A DNA stretch of 64,000 nucleotides from Streptomyces sp. NBC_01276 (GTDB taxonomy: Bacteria; Actinomycetota; Actinomycetes; Streptomycetales; Streptomycetaceae), in assembly GCF_041435355.1 (NCBI RefSeq), contig NZ_CP108442.1:8161517-8225516 (forward strand), read 5' to 3'. Below, one piece after another: positions 25,404-35,213 of the stretch. The position numbers and the translations under genes were made by a program. Position 1 is the first letter of the stretch. Each line of letters begins with the position of its first letter. The notes beneath the pieces are model-generated. The model had not been told where the DNA came from. It ran no database searches and worked only from the letters and a program-made list of their open reading frames with translations.

Positions 25404-28400
25404 TCACTTCGAGTGAGGTGGGGAACCGCAGGAAGAACGCGGCTCCAGGTCGGGGAAAAGGTCGCGCCACTGCTCCCGGGTGACGCTGCCGGGATGGCTG
25501 GTGCACATGCGCTGGTAGACCTTGTCCGGGTCCAGTTCCAGCAAATAGGTCGAGGAGTACGCGCCGCTGCTCCCGTCCTCTTTCTTCACTGCCGCGTAGG
25601 GCTGTCCGGGGAGGAGGTCAACTTGCCGTGCCTGACTGAACGTGGCGAAGGGCTGGGCGCCCCAGCGGCCGTCCCCGCCCACCTGCCACAGCTGGAAAGG
25701 CTGTGCTGACACCGCCCACCGGTGGTCGGAGTCGCCGGAAAGGCTCTTGACGCCTTGGTCCAGCCTGCGGCTGTCGTACTCGTGAGGGCGGTAAGGATCG
25801 CGGATGTCCCAGAACTGGACGAGCCCGCTGCCCAGAGCGGTGACCAGACGGTGTTCCCCCGCCGGGTAGTAGCCGCCGCTTGCGGCGGGGAGCCGTTTGG
25901 CCTTGCGCGGATGGGCCGGCTCGGACAGGTCCCACAGCTGAAGGGTGCCGCCAGTGGCCTCGGTCATCAGGATGTGCGCGGAACGGAAGTACGCCGAACC
26001 GTCCATCTGGCCGCCTCCGGGAAGCACGGCGCCTTCCTTGGGGTGGGATGGGTCCGAGAGGTCCCAGAGTTGAAGGTCATCGCCCTTCAGTACAGCCAGG
26101 GTCGTGGCGTCCAGAAACCACAGGATGCCCTTGCTCAGCTGCAGCGCTACCTGCATCTCGGAACGGCGTACGGGGTGCAGCGCATCCTGCAGGTCCCACA
26201 GGTCGACATGTCCCGTGTTCTGGTCCCCGACGGCGAGGAGCCGGCCGTCCTCGCTGACGCCGGTGAGGACATCGGAGGCAGTGAACGGGATGTCCGCACC
26301 GGGCACAGGTGCCCCTTCGGGGCCCTCGAATTCCCACACTCGAAAGACGTGGTCCTTGGTGTCCTCGGTCCAGCGATGGCTGAGGAGACCGGGCTTGGGG
26401 TGCTTCGGCAGGAAGTACCGGGCCTCCCAGGGGTCGGGCACCTGGAAGCGCAGCCGCGGAGCGTCGGGGTGGCGGACGTCCCATACGCGGATCTCTTTCT
26501 GCCGCGTGGACGGGTAGGAGCGGGTGACGACCAAGGAGCCGTCGTCACTGAAGGGACTGGTGCCGGGGTCGGGGCTGCCGAGCTCGCCCGGCAGCCTCGT
26601 GGCGTCGGGCCGTGTGGGCCAGATCCTTACCTCCCCCTGGAAATCGCCTGCGGCGAAGGCAGCGCTGTCCGGGCTGTAGGCCACCGATTGCACTTTCTCG
26701 CCAGCCTCGGGATCCTCCTCGCCGCTACAGATGTCCTTGTCCGGTTTGACCCTCTCCACAGCGATACAGGTCAGGACGTGCCCGCTCGCCGAGTCGGCCG
26801 CCGCCAGGGTCAGCCCGTCGGGTGCAAAGACCATGGACGGGATCGTGTGAGTGGTCCAACGCCGTCCGGGGATCGCGGGAGGGGCCACCGGAGTGAGCTT
26901 CTGGTCCGCTCCCACTGTCCAGCCGTACAGGCCTCCGGCTCCGGCGGCCGCCAGGATGTCGCTCTTGGGGTGAAAAGCGACGGTCATCACAGAGTCGGCG
27001 TGCCCGGTGTCGAGGAGGACGGGCTGCGCGGGGTCGCCGACGTCCCAGAGCCGGACCTCGGCGGGACGGCCGTCGGCCGGGATACCGTTTCCGGCCGCCA
27101 GGAGCCGACCGTCGTGATGGAAGGAGAGCGAGATCAGATTTGTATCGGCCTCGTCACGCGTGGCGCGGAGGGCCGGGCGTGCCGGGTCGGCGATGTCCCA
27201 CAGCCGCAGCGCGCCGTCCTCGGCTCCAGTGGCGAGCAGGGTGCCGTCCGGGCTGATCCGTGCGTCGTAGACCTGCCCGCCGGGCGTGGGAACGTCTGCG
27301 AGCCGACGTGGCCGGGCCGGGTCGGCCACGTTCCACACTCCGAGCCGCGTCCGGGTCTGTGTAACCAGCAGCGGGCGTTGGGGGTGGAAGACGATGGCGG
27401 CGCTGTCGTCCAGGCGCAGGGCGGCGGCCTGCACGGGCTCCTGCCCGGTCCCCGAGCTGTCGGCCAGCCGCCACAACGCCACCTCCCCGCCCTTCAGACT
27501 TGCCGCCAGAGTGTGTCCGTCGGCGCCGTAGGCGAGTTTGAGGACGGGCTGGTGGGTGCCCTGGAAGGTGGTCGGCGTGAGAGTGGTGTAGGCGGTGTAC
27601 AGGCCCGACCGGGTCTCGGGGGTCTTGGCCAGCCGGTAGGCGGCCAGGCTGAGGCGGAGCGCCGTCTGCGGGTCCTTCGCGCGCATGTCGTCCGCCCTGG
27701 CCACGAGCTGCCGGGCAAGTTCCAGGGTCTCCTTGCGGCGAACCTCCGCATCGACCCAGGTGCCCCACAGCAGCGCTCCTGCCAAGGTCATCACCAGTAT
27801 GCCGACGACCCCGATGACTGCTCGCACCCGGGTCCGGCCACGCCGTTCGGCCGTGATGCTCGCGGCCAGGAAATCGCGGTCGACCTGGCGCAGTTCGCTT
27901 CCCTGGGGATCGGCGGCTGTGGTGGCCTGTACGGCGGCAAGGTGCTTGCGGGAGTACAGGCCGCTGCCGGAGCGCCCGGCGGCCGCCCACGCGTCGGCGG
28001 ATTCGCCCAGGCGGCGGCGGACCAACAGCGCGTCCAGGTCCTCTTTTATCCACTCGTGCAGGGTTGACCACGCGTGGAGCAGCGAGTCGTGGCAGAGCTG
28101 GGCGCGGCCCATATCGTCGACGACGACGAGCCGTTCCTCCACCAGCCGGGTCAGGAGCGCCCGGTGCCGGCATCGTCCTTCCTGGTCGGGGGCCGCTGTC
28201 AGGTCCTCCACGCTCATGCGGCGGCGAACGGCCTTGCCCTCCTCGTCCACCAGCCGGACCATGCGCAGCAACAGGCGGCGTAGTGCGGCCTGTTCGGCAG
28301 CGGTGGCGGACGCGTGGATGCGGTCCGCAGTGCGTGCGACCGATCCGCGGATACCGCCGGTGGCGTAATAGCCGGCCAGGGTGAGTCTGCCGGCCTGACG

Positions 28401-29939
28401 TCTTGTCCAGGTCTGTTGGAGCGTGTGGGCCAGGAAGGGCAGGGCCACGACCTCGGCCGTGTCGGCGTTCTGTTCCCGCAGTTCCCGGAGCAGGAGGTCG
28501 GGCAGTGCGGGCTCCAACGTCAGGCCGGCCTGGCGGGCAGGGCCTTCGATGGCCTGACGCAGTTCGCTGTCGCTCATGGACGGTACGGTGAACTGCCCCT
28601 CGCGTACGAGCGGGCCGAGCAGGGGGTCACGCAGACAGTGCGCGTAGTAGTCGGCGCGCAGGGCGAGGACCACCCGGGGTGCATGCGCGGGGTCCTGGGC
28701 GGCGACGGCGCGTATGAACAGCCGGTACTCCTCGGCGTCCTCGCGGTGCGTGAACAGCTCCTCCAACTGGTCCACCACGAGTACGTCCGGCGCCCTCGTG
28801 CCGTCTGCGGGCGCGGGGAAACGGCCCTCTCCCAGCTCCGTGGCCACCTCGACGAAGGGCCTCCCTACGGCCCCCGCCCAGCGTGTGACCAGTTCCCGGA
28901 AGGGGCGGGCGCCCGGGGCCGGGACGAAGAGGACCGGTCCGCGTTCCGTGGTGGGCGCGGACAGGGCCGCTTGGAGCAGCGAGGACTTACCGACACCGGA
29001 GGGCCCGACGAGAACCACGGGGCCAGGCGCCGCGGTGGGCCCAACCCGGGCTGTCAGCGCGCGCACGAGGTCGTCGCGGCCGAAGAAGGAGCCCCGCTCT
29101 TCGGGGAGGAACGGTCGCATCCCCGGGTAGGGGCAGGGGCTCTTGTCCGCTGTCAGGGCCGCCGGGACGGCCGGGTCGGGCGGCGGGGCGTAGCCGGGGT
29201 TCAGTGCGAGGACCAGGTCCCCCATCCGGCCGACGCTGTCGGCGTGGGGGCGGGCGCCGCTGTGGTGCAGCCGCTGGTCGAGGTGGCGGTAGAGGTCGGC
29301 CAGGGTGAAGCGCGGCGGCCCGTCGTCGGCGCCGTCGGTGAGCAACTCCAGCAGTTCCCCGGTGAAGAGGGTATGCGCGTCGCCCTCGGGTGCGAAGGAA
29401 CTGGCGTAGTGCGTCGCCGAGGTGAGCAGGTAGCTGCCCGACGGCCGCGCAGAGACATACGGGTCCCGCCGTCGGTCGTGGGCGGCCGCCTCGGCGAGGC
29501 CGGAGAAGCAGCAGTCGAGGATCACGACGGGGCGTACCGGGGCCGCGCTCAGCTGGTTGCGGATCTCGGCGTACGGGATGGCTCGCACGGTGTCGTCGGC
29601 GGAAGTCGTGGCCGAGGTGGCCAGGTACAGGCGGTCCTCGGGGCCGAGCAAGCCGTGTCCTACGAAACAGAACAGGACGATGCCGCGCTCTGCCTCCTCG
29701 ATCGCCCGCCGGACGGCCACCAGTGCGTCGGTTGACGCGGCGGGATTCAGCAGCAGTTGGATGTTCTCGCGGGGCATTCCGCAGGCCGTGTGGAGTGTTT
29801 CGGCCAGGGCTTGAGCGGACCGGGTGGCGGCGGGCAGGCCGGGCAATGGTGCGTCTGATGGGTGTCGGGCGGTCCCGATCACGACGGCTCGGCAGTCCGG
29901 GCCGGACAGGTTGCCGGCCGTCCTCTCCAGCGGCGCCAC
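25404..29939 (-). CDS. Caspase-nSTAND-WD40 conflict-system protein
   Basis: The 1511-residue protein has four parts. Residues 1-250 form a caspase-like peptidase with catalytic His95 in CFVGHG and Cys144 in LDCCFSG. Residues 270-700 form an nSTAND P-loop NTPase (Walker A VGPSGVGKSS at 311-320, Walker B DVLVVDQLEELF at 385-396). One transmembrane helix follows at about 706-727. The rest (about 790-1511) is a set of WD40 blades (e.g. DGTLLATGAEDGALRLWDIA). In this architecture the propeller is thought to sense a trigger, the NTPase to oligomerise, and the caspase to cleave proteins and kill or arrest the cell. The GTG start lies 3 nt after the stop of the EACC1 gene, its expected adaptor. Confidence 0.9.
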   Translation of the reverse strand: MAPLERTAGNLSGPDCRAVVIGTARHPSDAPLPGLPAATRSAQALAETLHTACGMPRENIQLLLNPAASTDALVAVRRAIEEAERGIVLFCFVGHGLLGPEDRLYLATSATTSADDTVRAIPYAEIRNQLSAAPVRPVVILDCCFSGLAEAAAHDRRRDPYVSARPSGSYLLTSATHYASSFAPEGDAHTLFTGELLELLTDGADDGPPRFTLADLYRHLDQRLHHSGARPHADSVGRMGDLVLALNPGYAPPPDPAVPAALTADKSPCPYPGMRPFLPEERGSFFGRDDLVRALTARVGPTAAPGPVVLVGPSGVGKSSLLQAALSAPTTERGPVLFVPAPGARPFRELVTRWAGAVGRPFVEVATELGEGRFPAPADGTRAPDVLVVDQLEELFTHREDAEEYRLFIRAVAAQDPAHAPRVVLALRADYYAHCLRDPLLGPLVREGQFTVPSMSDSELRQAIEGPARQAGLTLEPALPDLLLRELREQNADTAEVVALPFLAHTLQQTWTRRQAGRLTLAGYYATGGIRGSVARTADRIHASATAAEQAALRRLLLRMVRLVDEEGKAVRRRMSVEDLTAAPDQEGRCRHRALLTRLVEERLVVVDDMGRAQLCHDSLLHAWSTLHEWIKEDLDALLVRRRLGESADAWAAAGRSGSGLYSRKHLAAVQATTAADPQGSELRQVDRDFLAASITAERRGRTRVRAVIGVVGILVMTLAGALLWGTWVDAEVRRKETLELARQLVARADDMRAKDPQTALRLSLAAYRLAKTPETRSGLYTAYTTLTPTTFQGTHQPVLKLAYGADGHTLAASLKGGEVALWRLADSSGTGQEPVQAAALRLDDSAAIVFHPQRPLLVTQTRTRLGVWNVADPARPRRLADVPTPGGQVYDARISPDGTLLATGAEDGALRLWDIADPARPALRATRDEADTNLISLSFHHDGRLLAAGNGIPADGRPAEVRLWDVGDPAQPVLLDTGHADSVMTVAFHPKSDILAAAGAGGLYGWTVGADQKLTPVAPPAIPGRRWTTHTIPSMVFAPDGLTLAAADSASGHVLTCIAVERVKPDKDICSGEEDPEAGEKVQSVAYSPDSAAFAAGDFQGEVRIWPTRPDATRLPGELGSPDPGTSPFSDDGSLVVTRSYPSTRQKEIRVWDVRHPDAPRLRFQVPDPWEARYFLPKHPKPGLLSHRWTEDTKDHVFRVWEFEGPEGAPVPGADIPFTASDVLTGVSEDGRLLAVGDQNTGHVDLWDLQDALHPVRRSEMQVALQLSKGILWFLDATTLAVLKGDDLQLWDLSDPSHPKEGAVLPGGGQMDGSAYFRSAHILMTEATGGTLQLWDLSEPAHPRKAKRLPAASGGYYPAGEHRLVTALGSGLVQFWDIRDPYRPHEYDSRRLDQGVKSLSGDSDHRWAVSAQPFQLWQVGGDGRWGAQPFATFSQARQVDLLPGQPYAAVKKEDGSSGAYSSTYLLELDPDKVYQRMCTSHPGSVTREQWRDLFPDLEPRSSCGSPPHSK

Positions 29940-29942
29940 GGC

Positions 29943-30404
29943 TTAGACCGTGCCCGGGGTCGCCTCCGGGGACCGGTGCCCTGGTTCGGGCGGGACCGCG
30001 ATGGCCTGCTGCCCTCCGTTCAGGGCTGCGGCGATCTGCCGGGCGATGTCGCCCGAATCCTGCGCGTTCAGACCGCGGACGTTCTCGGAACTCACCGTGA
30101 TCTGCGTGGCGTCGGGCAGTGTGACGGTGACGGTCTGGCTGCCGCGCCGGCTCTGCAGCCAGGCCACAAGAGCGGCGCCCAGGGCCGCCGTCAGGCCGCC
30201 TGGTGCGAGCAGGACGGGCAGCAGTTCGCCGACCGCTCCCATCTCACCGGCCCCCGGCTCTGCGGACTGCGCACGGCCCAGCTGTTCGCGCAGCTCGGGA
30301 TGGCGCTGCAGCCAGCGACGCAGGTCCGCCAGCGCGGCGGCGGATGCTGTCCAGCTGCCGGTGTCGTCCGGGACCGATGCGGTCACCGATAACGCGAGCT
30401 CCAT
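29943..30404 (-). CDS. EACC1-type effector-associated component
   Basis: The 153-residue protein matches effector-associated constant component 1. An N-terminal segment (SAAALADLRRWLQRHPELRE) is followed by EMGAVGELLPVLLAPGGLTA, a predicted helix or membrane segment (ALGAALVAWLQSRRG) and a small beta unit (SQTVTVTLPDATQITVSSEN). In Aravind-group analyses EACC1 genes lie directly before caspase- or trypsin-STAND effectors and are thought to link the effector to a signal. Here the stop is 3 nt from the effector start. GGAGGGG precedes ATG 30404. The cell target is unknown. Confidence 0.85.
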   Translation of the reverse strand: MELALSVTASVPDDTGSWTASAAALADLRRWLQRHPELREQLGRAQSAEPGAGEMGAVGELLPVLLAPGGLTAALGAALVAWLQSRRGSQTVTVTLPDATQITVSSENVRGLNAQDSGDIARQIAAALNGGQQAIAVPPEPGHRSPEATPGTV

Positions 30405-31341
30405 GCTGCCCCTCCGCTCTTCGGAACAACTACTTCGCTTCGGTTCGAGGCTACATCGGGCAGGCTTCGTTCATGTCCATTTTTGTGACGGTCTTGCACG
30501 TGAGGGCCAGGTGTCCGGCGGCGGCAAGCCGAGGGAGTGCTCACGCCCGAAACCGGCGGGCGGTGACCTGGGTCACCGCCCGAGTGACCCGGGATGTGGA
30601 GGTAGCCGGTCATGCCCGTGGTCTCGGACCAGGCGCCGGGCAGTCTCAGGAATCCGTAGGTCCCCATGCTGCGATGGGAGCACGAACTCCCCGAGCCGTG
30701 TGTCCTGCATCCCGAAGAGGTGGACACCCATCCCTGGGCGGAGGACGACACGCTGCCCGCCTCTCTGATCGCCGGCACCGGCACCGGCGCACGGTACGCC
30801 GCCCAGGCGGCCGAACACGGCCCTGACGCCCCCAGTTACTGTCGATCCCGCCCGGCTGGAGGGTCGGCGGCTTTCCGAGCTGGGCGTCAACGGGCCCGAT
30901 GGCCATCGGCTGCGGATCCTGTTCGATGCCGATGCGACTGCTGCTGACCGCCGGCAGCGACGAGATGGACGGCGGCTCGCACAGCTGGGTCCCTCCTGAG
31001 GACCGCGCCCCGTCCCTGCGGGGGAAGGCCTCGATCCAGGGCGGCCCGTCCGTTGTCAACCGACCCGGCTCCGCTTCGGCCGAGACCGAAACCTGGCGAA
31101 GGCTCCCGCCGAGGCGTGCCCGGCGGCCTCCGCCGCATCCCGCTCCTGGCCGACGGCTGGTTCTACGCCCTGCCACTGCCCCGCCTGCACCTGATCGCCC
31201 TCGTCCGCGTCATCCCCCCGTACACCGATCTGTAAGAGCTGCCGACGGCGTCCCGCAGCGCCAAGCACCAAGGGCCGCCCCGCACTCCGCGGGGCCCCGG
31301 CGCGGAACATACGGCCAGGACTCCGCGCGCGGGAGCGGGGG
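30405..31341. other. Gene-poor region upstream of EACC1
   Basis: About 940 bp. A plus-strand reading from 30666 begins MLRWEHELPEPCVLHPEEVD and, after a frame change near 30838, could continue VTVDPARLEGRRLSELG. Codon use looks partly genuine, but the frame is not continuous and no family is recognised. The promoter of the EACC1-caspase operon should lie at the left edge. Otherwise I see nothing supported. Confidence 0.35.
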
Positions 31342-31500
31342 CTAGGGAACGACCAGGAAGAACGGCTGCTCCCGGGAAGCGTCGCCGATGGCCGTGAGGG
31401 GGCCGACCGGGTGGAGGCTGTCACGGGTGTGGGCCGCGCCGGCCGGGCCGGTGGTGACTCTGGTGATCCGGGTGACCAGTACGTGCGGATTCTCCGTGCA
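31342..31500 (-). pseudogene. C-terminal coding fragment, family unknown
   Basis: Downstream of the small secreted gene the minus strand reads ENPHVLVTRITRVTTGPAGA then SLHPVGPLTAIGDASREQPF and ends at TAG (31342-31344). Codon use is strongly Streptomyces-like, but the frame is closed at its left by a stop that abuts the secreted gene. It looks like the tail of a lost gene. Confidence 0.35.
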
Positions 31501-31896
31501 TCAGCTCGGGTAGCCGATCGTCGCGTTGCCCTCGACCCACTCATAGTCGTGCAACTTGTTCAGGTAGAAGTAGTAGGTCCCGTCGTCGTGGGCCGTGAAA
31601 AACGCCCTCTTTCCCCTCTCGCAAGTCAACGTGTGCCCCTCCAGCTTGATGTCCGACCCGATCACCGAGCGCCGTAGCTCGACGTAGAACGTCTCCCGCT
31701 CCCGGCACCAAGTCACCGTGAAGGAGGTCGAACCACGCTTCTGCTTCCAGGTACGGGTCTCCATCTCCCGCTGGAAGCTGAAGGAGATCTTCTTGTCGGT
31801 CCGGTCGGCGGCGTAGGCCGACCCCGTCTGCACAGCGGCGAGCGACGCCGTACAGAGAACAGCGGCCACCACTCGGCCCATGGTCGAACGAAGCAC
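31501..31896 (-). CDS. Small secreted protein
   Basis: The 131-residue precursor starts at GTG 31896, with GAGGGAG at a normal distance. The signal peptide covers TMGRVVAAVLCTASLAAVQT and ends near AYA. The mature part of about 100 residues is rich in Lys, Arg and aromatics (SFSFQREMETRTWKQKRGST, TFYVELRRSVIG, GTYYFYLNKLHDYEWVEG) and has two Cys able to form a disulphide. The predicted fold is a small beta-sandwich. I know no function; small secreted toxin, inhibitor or lectin-like roles are all possible. Confidence 0.72.
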   Translation of the reverse strand: MLRSTMGRVVAAVLCTASLAAVQTGSAYAADRTDKKISFSFQREMETRTWKQKRGSTSFTVTWCRERETFYVELRRSVIGSDIKLEGHTLTCERGKRAFFTAHDDGTYYFYLNKLHDYEWVEGNATIGYPS

Positions 31897-32182
31897 GTGA
31901 TCTCCCTCTCCGGAATGCCAGGTGTGCGATCACCCTGACAACGACGGGAAGACACGACTGGTGACGAGCAGTCGTCGGCAGATGTCACAAGCCCCTGACC
32001 TGCTCAAAAGACCACGCGACTTGTCATGTAGGGAGCCGACACAGGCACACAGTGCGCCTCTGAGCGCTGGGGCAGGTGACACAGAAGGCCTGAGCGTGCA
32101 GGCGAGCTGGGGTGCTCCCTCGTAGGGATGGCGCCGTCGCCGCTGGCGAACCTCCGGGCTCCGTCGTGCCGTCGCAGCAGTC

Positions 32183-32389
32183 ATGAAGCCGATCGACGAG
32201 CAGCACATCACGGAGCCCGGCCTGGTGGTCCTGGACATCACCGGCGGGGACGAGGACACCCGTCCGGGCCGTCATGGCCGCGCTGGAAGAGCATCAGGCG
32301 TTGGCCCGGTGCGCCGGCACCCCGGCGAGCCAGGCGTGCCGGCCCGGGTCTACGCCGACGTCCTGGGCCCAGGGCGCGACGGGCCGTAG
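32183..32389 (+). CDS. DUF6207-like small protein, probably with compensating frameshifts
   Basis: The 68-residue product begins MKPIDEQHITEPGLVVLDIT and ends GEPGVPARVYADVLG, both typical of the DUF6207 family. The middle (RPGRHGRAGRASGVGPVRRH) is unusual. The family's expected VRAVMAALEEHQ segment is found in the neighbouring frame at the same place, which suggests a pair of compensating indels. The protein may be non-functional. Role of the family unknown. Confidence 0.5.
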   Translation: MKPIDEQHITEPGLVVLDITGGDEDTRPGRHGRAGRASGVGPVRRHPGEPGVPARVYADVLGPGRDGP

Positions 32390-32643
32390 GCGGCAAGCCG
32401 TGGGCAAGGGGCTTGCCCAGGCTCCGCTTGGGCTTGCCCAGCCCCCTCTCAAGGTTGCCCGGCCACCGGTGTGCTGCGGGCGCTGATGGTGCCGACGGCT
32501 TGGCACAGGAGCGGGGTGAGGCCGTAGAGGCGGGCCGACGGCAGAGCGAGCCCGCAACGCTGCCCACCAGGATCTGCACCGTCTCCCTGAGAAGGGCGTT
32601 CGCCCCGCTGGACTTTGCCGGTCTGTGGGCCTCGATGTCGTCC

Positions 32644-34050
32644 TAGTACTGCAACGGTGTTTGCCGTGACGGTTGGGCAGTTCGGTCGTTGGTCGGTTCA
32701 TGGGTGGGGAGCTTGCTGATGCCCGGTCGTGGGCTGGTGAACTGAACTTGTTGCATGAGCGGTTCGTGCACCGTTTTTCCAGGTCGGAGCCGCGGGAGTC
32801 GGCTCTTGCCTATATGCGGGGGCTGATGGCTCCGCTGGAGCGGAAGAACGGCTGGACGCTCGCGGAAGAAGCCGGGCATACGGGTCCGGACCGGATTCAC
32901 CGACTGTTGAACCGGATCGACTGGAACGCCGATGAGGTCCTGGACGATGTGCGGGACTATATCGTCGAGCATCTCGGCGATCCGGACGCAGTGCTGATCG
33001 TGGATGACACCGGGTTCCTGAAGAAGGGTGTCCGCTCGGCCGGCGTCCAGCGTCAGTACTCCGGGACCGCAGGGCGGACGGAGAATTCCCAGATCGGGGT
33101 GTTCCTCGCCTATGCCGGCGGCCGGGGCCGCACGTTGATCGACCGGCGCCTGTATCTGCCCACGTCATGGACGGATGACCGGGAACGGTGCCGGGCGGCT
33201 GGCATCGACGACACAGTCGCCTTCGAGACGAAGGTGGTGATGGCCAAGGCCATGGTCCGCCGGGCCATCACGGACCGGATTCCGTTCCGGTGGGTGACCG
33301 CGGACGCCGCCTACGGCTTCTCCAAAGGCTGGCGGACCGAGCTGGAGCGGGCGGATGTCTTCCATGTCATGGCGACCACCCGCCATGACACCGTCGTCTC
33401 CCGCTGGGCCATGGATCATCCCGTTCACGACCTGTTTCCCGGGCTGCCGAGGCAGAAGTGGAAGCGCCGTTCCTGCGGCGACGGCGCCCACGGCCCCAGG
33501 GTCTACGACTGGGCGAGGGTCGAGGTCCGTCCCTGGCATCGCGAGGACCGCCGGCACTGGGTGATCGCCCGCCGAAGCGTCCGCCGGCCGGACGAGATCT
33601 CCTACTACATCGCCTACTGCCCAGCCGAAACCACCCTGGACGAACTGATCCGCATCGCGGGAAGCCGCTGGGCGGTCGAGGAATGCTTCCAGAGTGCGAA
33701 ACAGGAATGCGGCCTGGACGACTACCAGGTCCGCCGCTACGACGGCTGGCACCGCCACATGACCCTGGCGATGGCGGCCCATGCCTGCCTTACCGTCCTG
33801 CGGGCCCGCGAACTCGACACCGGGGAAGCAGAAACGGATCCTCCCGGCTCATACCCCTCACCCTCCCCGAACTCCGACGCCTGATCCACCGCCTCGCCCA
33901 CCGTCGCCCGGCACCCGTCGACCATTTCCTCCACTGGTCACACTGGCGCCGACGACGACAGTTCCAGGCCCGCATCAGCCACTACAAACGACGCGGCCAC
34001 ACACCACCCGAAGCCAACAAACCATCACGAAAAAGACCGTTGCAGTACTA
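32644..34050. mobile_element. IS701-family insertion sequence
   Basis: Perfect 15-bp inverted ends TAGTACTGCAACGGT (32644-32658) and its complement (34036-34050) bound a 1407-bp element with one transposase reading frame. The ends are intact, but the transposase is frameshifted near its C-terminus, so this copy may be movable only in trans. Confidence 0.88.
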
Positions 34051-34051
34051 A
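32700..34051 (+). pseudogene. IS701-family transposase, C-terminal frameshift
   Basis: From ATG 32700 the product reads ELNLLHERFVHRFSRSEPRE, LERKNGWTLAEEAGHTGPDR and the DDE-type core: Asp in AVLIVDDTGFLKKG, Asp in WVTADAAYGFSKGW and Glu in RWAVEECFQSAKQECGLDDY. This is the IS701 order. Near 33838 the frame slips, so the main frame stops at 33884. The family's C-terminus (LIPLTLPELRRLIHRLAHRR to PSRKRPLQY) continues in the next frame to 34051. All catalytic acids precede the slip, so partial activity is conceivable. Confidence 0.85.
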
Positions 34052-34379
34052 GTGCCGCTACTCCGGCATTTCCGTCAAGGCCCTCTGCTGGTCCATGGCC
34101 GTCCCCGCCCTTCACGGGTTCGGTGACCAAGTCCGCACTGCTGACCCATTTCGTCGCCGACTTCGTTCCGCCATGCCGACTGGCACCCGGGTTCCCTCGC
34201 CAGAGCGAATCCACCGAGGGGTGCAGAGCATCAGGAGCGTCACCGGCTGAAACTGCTCACGGACCCGGTGGCGTACGCCGAATCCGGCGGCACAGTGATG
34301 TAACAGCCGCACCTGAATCGGGACCCTGATGGCAGCGGCAGTACTAGCGTGGGGCGACAGGACTTCCTGGAGGACGATC
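34051..34379. other. Intergenic region before toxin-antitoxin-like module 2
   Basis: 330 bp between the IS701 end and the next start. It must contain the module promoter and a GGAGG site just before 34380. No coding sequence is supported. Confidence 0.4.
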
Positions 34380-34685
34380 ATGAGCGCTCAGCCTGAGCAC
34401 ACGCCCATCCCGTCGTATGCGCCCGCGCCCGGTGCCCCGGCTGAACTCCTCGCCCAGCTGCGTGCCGACCGGCGTGCGCCGCAGTGGGTGCCGGCCTTCG
34501 AGCGGGAGTGGACGGCAGCGCTGGAGGAGTCGCGCCGGACGTTCTCCCTCGCCGGTCTGTACGAGGTCGTCCAGGACTGGCAGGGTCGCCTCGCCCATGC
34601 CCCGGCGGTCGACGCGTTCGTCGCCTCCGGCTACGACGACGGCGAGACGATTGACATGGCAGAGCTGCGGGGAAGGCGCCGGTGA
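34380..34685 (+). CDS. DUF6247-like antitoxin candidate, copy 2
   Basis: The 101-residue protein is the paralogue of 12675-12980 and has identical length. It reads MSAQPEHTPIPSYAPAPGAP, APQWVPAFEREWTAALEESR and LAHAPAVDAFVASGYDDGET. TGGAGG precedes ATG 34380. The stop overlaps the GTG of the next gene (GTGA). As for copy 1, the layout suggests an antitoxin with an N-terminal disordered DNA- or partner-binding tail. Conservation of WVPAFExxWxxALExSR between copies marks the structural core. Confidence 0.72.
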   Translation: MSAQPEHTPIPSYAPAPGAPAELLAQLRADRRAPQWVPAFEREWTAALEESRRTFSLAGLYEVVQDWQGRLAHAPAVDAFVASGYDDGETIDMAELRGRRR

Positions 34686-34942
34686 CCGGGCAACCGCACG
34701 CGGTCCGCTTCTCCGCGCCGGCTGCGAAGGTTCTCGACACCCTGCCCGAGCACGCAGAGGACACTGTGTGGGACGTCTTGGACGCCGCCGCGGTCAACCC
34801 ATGGGGGTTCGGGCAGTGGAACGCCGACGACCCCGAAGGCGAGGACGTGCGCTACGCGTCGGTCGGCAGGCTGTCCCTCACCTACTGGGTCAACAGACCC
34901 CTGCACCGCCTGACCGTCCTGAACATCGTTTGGCTCGGATAG
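34682..34942 (+). CDS. RelE/ParE-like toxin candidate, copy 2
   Basis: The 86-residue protein starts at GTG 34682 inside the upstream stop. It reads VRFSAPAAKVLDTLPEHAED, DDPEGEDVRYASVGRLSLTY and NRPLHRLTVLNIVWLG. It shares the DPEGED, SVGxLS and IVWLG core with copy 1. The shared strand-rich C-terminus fits a RelE/ParE fold. A stem-loop at 35008 closes the unit. Toxicity is unproven. Confidence 0.67.
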   Translation: MTGQPHAVRFSAPAAKVLDTLPEHAEDTVWDVLDAAAVNPWGFGQWNADDPEGEDVRYASVGRLSLTYWVNRPLHRLTVLNIVWLG

Positions 34943-35007
34943 CCACCCGGTGACAACGCCTCGGCGCGGGCATCGCAACTGTCGGGGCTGGAGCGTTCTC
35001 CATCGTA

Positions 35008-35030
35008 GGCACGGCTTTATCAGCCGTGCC
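35008..35030 (+). terminator. Stem-loop after module 2
   Basis: Perfect 9-bp arms GGCACGGCT and AGCCGTGCC enclose TTATC, 65 nt after the stop at 34942. Confidence 0.65.
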
Positions 35031-35213
35031 CTGCACGGCACCGTCCTGTATTGGCGATCTGCTCGTCCACGGCCGCCGCGCGCCTGCTGGCCGAGTCCCG
35101 GCTGACGGTCGTTACTCGTTCCCTGCCGGTGGCAGAGCGCCTGAGCGGGGCGGGCCGGGAGCTGGGTGACGTGGCTCCAGCCGCGGCCGTCAGTCGCCGT
35201 GTGCTTGGGAAGA

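Noticed and set aside
25722..28067. A 781-codon open reading opposite the WD40 region
   Set aside because: Antisense shadow of the WD40 repeats; no domain and biased composition.
30666..30947. 94-codon + strand reading starting MLRWEHELPEPC
   Set aside because: The plausible part breaks near 30838 and the tail has non-coding composition; noted only within the intergenic entry.
32390..32480. Local repeats of GCTTGCCCAGG-type sequence, considered as a tandem array
   Set aside because: Only two or three imperfect copies without a fixed period; chance or duplication.
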